Source: Microvirga tunisiensis (lineage in GTDB: Bacteria; Pseudomonadota; Alphaproteobacteria; Rhizobiales; Beijerinckiaceae). From it: DNA of 64,000 bases. The notes beneath the pieces are model-generated. The model was not told the DNA's origin, made no database searches, and saw only the letters and a list, made by a program, of their open reading frames with translations. The stretch lies in assembly GCF_009296175.1 (NCBI RefSeq), contig NZ_VOSK01000009.1, forward strand, positions 1 to 64,000, written 5' to 3'. Shown in pieces: positions 61,976-64,000 of this stretch (position 1 is the stretch's first letter; each line of letters begins with the position of its first letter). Both the position numbers and the translations under genes were made by a program.

Positions 61976-63400
61976 GTGGCGGCGCAGGCGATCTTCGATG
62001 AAATGAGCGGCCATGACGGCGAAAGCAGGGATGCCTACCGCATCCTCCAGGACTGGCTGAAATCGGCCCCGCCGCAACTGCTGGAACATCGCCGCGAGGA
62101 GGCAGAGCTCTTCTTCCGCCGGGTCGGCATCACCTTCGCGGTTTACGGCAATACGGAAGCCGAGGAGCGGCTGATCCCGTTCGACATCATTCCGCGCATT
62201 CTGTCCGGCAAGGAATGGGCCCGGCTCTCGCGCGGACTCGAACCGCGGGTCAAGGCGCTCAACATGTTCCTCAAGGACATCTATGGCGCGCGTGAGATCC
62301 TGCGCGCCGGGATCATCCCGCCGGAGCTCGTCTATCTCAATCCCTATTACCGCCCGCAGATGCATGGACTGTCCTTGAACAGCGACATCTACGTGCAGGT
62401 GGCGGGGATCGACATCGTCCGGGTCGACGACCAGGATTTCTACGTGCTCGAGGACAACCTGCGCACGCCCTCCGGCGTCTCCTACATGCTGGAGAACCGG
62501 GACGTGATGATGCGCCTCTTCCCAGAACTCGTGGGAATGCAGCGCATCCGTCCCATCGAGAACTACGTCGACGAGCTTCTGGGCACCCTCAAATCCGTCG
62601 CCCCGGCGAGCAGCCCCTGGGATCCGACCGTCGTTCTCCTCACACCCGGCTCTCTCAACTCCGCCTATTACGAGCACAGCTTCCTCGCCGACCGTATGGG
62701 CGTGGAACTGGTCGAAGGACGCGATCTCTTCGTGCGCGACGACATGGTCTACATGCGCACCACCGAGGGGCCGAAGCGCGTCGACGTGATCTACAGCCGC
62801 ATCGACGACGATTTCCTCGACCCGTTGGTCTTCCGGCCCGATTCCGCTCTCGGCGTGCCGGGCCTGATCGCCGCCTATCGCGCCGGCAATGTCGCCATCG
62901 CCAACGCGCCCGGGACGGGAATTGCCGACGACAAGGCCATGTACAGCTACGTGCCCGACATCGTGCGCTTCTACATGGGCGAGGAGCCGATCCTGAAGAA
63001 CGTGCCGACCTGGCGCTGCCGCGAGCGGGAATCTCTCTCCTATGTCGTCGACAATCTGCACGAACTCGTCGTGAAGGAGGTCAACGGCTCGGGCGGCTAC
63101 GGCATGCTCGTAGGGCCCCATGCGACGGCGGATGCCTGCGAGCATTTCAAGGCGCGGATCCTCGCGGCGCCCGACAATTACATCGCCCAGCCGACGCTGG
63201 CCCTGTCGACGAGCCCGATCTTCACGGAGAAGGGTCTTGCCCCTCGCCATGTGGATCTGCGCCCCTTCGTCCTGACCGGACGCGATGGCGTCAGGCTCGT
63301 GCCGGGCGGCCTCACCCGCGTGGCGCTGACGGAGGGGTCGCTCGTGGTCAATTCGAGCCAGGGCGGCGGGACCAAGGATACTTGGGTGCTGAGTGAATGA
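61976..63400 (+). CDS. circularly permuted ATP-grasp protein (COG2308)
   Basis: This 474-residue protein starts at GTG 61976 with GAGGAG upstream. It contains PRILSGKEWARLSRGLEPRV, LNPYYRPQMHG, VYVLEDN-like FYVLEDNLRTPSGVSYMLENR and VVKEVNGSGGYGMLVGPHA near the ATP site. It ends LVVNSSQGGGTKDTWVL. These are hallmarks of the circularly permuted ATP-grasp family, thought to ligate amino acids or peptides. It lies 15 nt before an alpha-E domain gene, its usual partner. Confidence 0.92.
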   Translation: MAAQAIFDEMSGHDGESRDAYRILQDWLKSAPPQLLEHRREEAELFFRRVGITFAVYGNTEAEERLIPFDIIPRILSGKEWARLSRGLEPRVKALNMFLKDIYGAREILRAGIIPPELVYLNPYYRPQMHGLSLNSDIYVQVAGIDIVRVDDQDFYVLEDNLRTPSGVSYMLENRDVMMRLFPELVGMQRIRPIENYVDELLGTLKSVAPASSPWDPTVVLLTPGSLNSAYYEHSFLADRMGVELVEGRDLFVRDDMVYMRTTEGPKRVDVIYSRIDDDFLDPLVFRPDSALGVPGLIAAYRAGNVAIANAPGTGIADDKAMYSYVPDIVRFYMGEEPILKNVPTWRCRERESLSYVVDNLHELVVKEVNGSGGYGMLVGPHATADACEHFKARILAAPDNYIAQPTLALSTSPIFTEKGLAPRHVDLRPFVLTGRDGVRLVPGGLTRVALTEGSLVVNSSQGGGTKDTWVLSE

Positions 63401-63415
63401 GCGGGAGCGTTTCGC

Positions 63416-64000
63416 GTGCTGAGTCGTGATGCCGACAGCCTCTACTGGCTCTCCCGCTATGTGGAGCGGGCCGAGAACACCGCCCGCGTCCTCGATGTCG
63501 CCTACCGCATGGCGTCGATGCCGATTTCCTACAACGGCGTCGAGACCAATGAATGGGAATCCGCCCTCATCACCGCCGGCGGCGTCGATCAGTTCCGCGC
63601 CATCTATGGGGATGCCACCCCTGAGAACGTGATCGAGTACCTGGCCTTTTCCGAGGAGAATCCCTCGAGCATCCAGAACTGCTTCGACACGGCCCGGCAG
63701 AATGCGCGCTCGGTGCGTTCTGCGCTCACCTCCGAGATGTGGGAGGCGATCAACTCCGCCTGGCTCGATCTGCGTCGCTACAAGGCCAGGAAGATCAAGG
63801 TGGAGGACCTTCCCCGCTTCCTGAACCTCGTGAAGGAAGCCTCGCTCCGCTATGACGGCTCCGCCATGCGCACCATGCTGCGCAACGATGCCTATTGGTT
63901 CTCACGTCTCGGCCTCTATCTCGAGCGCGCCGACAACACCGCCAGGGTGCTGGACGTGAAATACCATGTGCTCCTGCCGCAGGACGCGGCGGTCGGGGGC
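63416..64000 (+). CDS. alpha-E domain protein (COG2307), 3' end outside window
   Basis: From GTG 63416, with GGGAG upstream, 195 codons are visible. It begins VLSRDADSLYWLSRYVERAE, the diagnostic start of alpha-E proteins, and repeats a similar motif later (YWFSRLGLYLERADNTARVLDVKY). The fold is all-helical and of unknown activity. It always accompanies the ATP-grasp gene directly upstream. About 120 residues should lie beyond the window. Confidence 0.93.
   Translation, partial: MLSRDADSLYWLSRYVERAENTARVLDVAYRMASMPISYNGVETNEWESALITAGGVDQFRAIYGDATPENVIEYLAFSEENPSSIQNCFDTARQNARSVRSALTSEMWEAINSAWLDLRRYKARKIKVEDLPRFLNLVKEASLRYDGSAMRTMLRNDAYWFSRLGLYLERADNTARVLDVKYHVLLPQDAAVGG

Overview
The window is chromosomal DNA from a GC-rich alphaproteobacterium, most likely of the order Hyphomicrobiales (Rhizobiales). 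A Microvirga/Methylobacteriaceae-like genus is my best guess from protein style; there is no rRNA here to settle it. The evidence is the sdhCDAB and mdh-sucCDAB-lpd blocks, an atpHAGDC operon lacking the F0 genes, the bolA / J-protein / cobS / cobT neighbourhood, a PutA with a separate Lrp-type regulator, and many dispersed GGCCGGG-type palindromic repeats.

Left part (1 to about 9350): a genomic island, visibly less GC-rich than the rest. A tyrosine integrase (7529-9244) abuts the 3' end of a tRNA-Ala(CGC) gene (9349-9424), the classic arrangement of an integrated island; the far end lies outside the window. The island carries the start of an IS1380-type transposase cut by the window edge, a serine resolvase, an HNH endonuclease with an unknown N-terminal half, a possible nuclease-fold protein just upstream of it, a GIY-YIG-like protein, a DUF6998-like protein, and several proteins I do not recognise. 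The density of nuclease-like genes makes it a candidate defence island, but no known system is complete here.

Middle part (9.6-30 kb): core chromosome. yggT, a DUF167 gene and folD form a small operon, followed by a frameshifted lectin-like pseudogene and a LysR regulator divergent from sdhCDAB (succinate dehydrogenase). Next come an Omp19/Inh-type lipoprotein, zapE overlapping a TetR regulator, and the run mdh-sucC-sucD-sucA-sucB-lpd. With sdh, this gives the TCA-cycle steps from 2-oxoglutarate to oxaloacetate apart from fumarase. tdk follows lpd. A 637-bp gene-free stretch then holds a cluster of palindromic repeats.

30-50 kb: xerC diverges from a methyltransferase-priA-phosphatase run, followed by atpHAGDC (F1 part of ATP synthase) ending in a clear terminator, and a 2'-5' RNA ligase-like gene. 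Bifunctional putA and its likely regulator putR are divergent. After these come a TerC-type membrane protein, an ABC importer of the NMT1/THI5-TauABC type, and a COG0523 metal GTPase overlapping an EamA transporter.

50-64 kb: a D,D-carboxypeptidase with a long Lys/Ala tail, a second DMT exporter, a redoxin/2-oxoglutarate dioxygenase fusion that has overrun a Nudix gene remnant, a LOG-family protein, a thiolase, and bolA divergent from a J-domain gene. cobS and cobT (aerobic cobaltochelatase) follow, then a Tat-exported esterase-like protein. The right edge holds the start of an ATP-grasp / alpha-E operon, a poorly understood peptide-ligase-type system that continues past the window.
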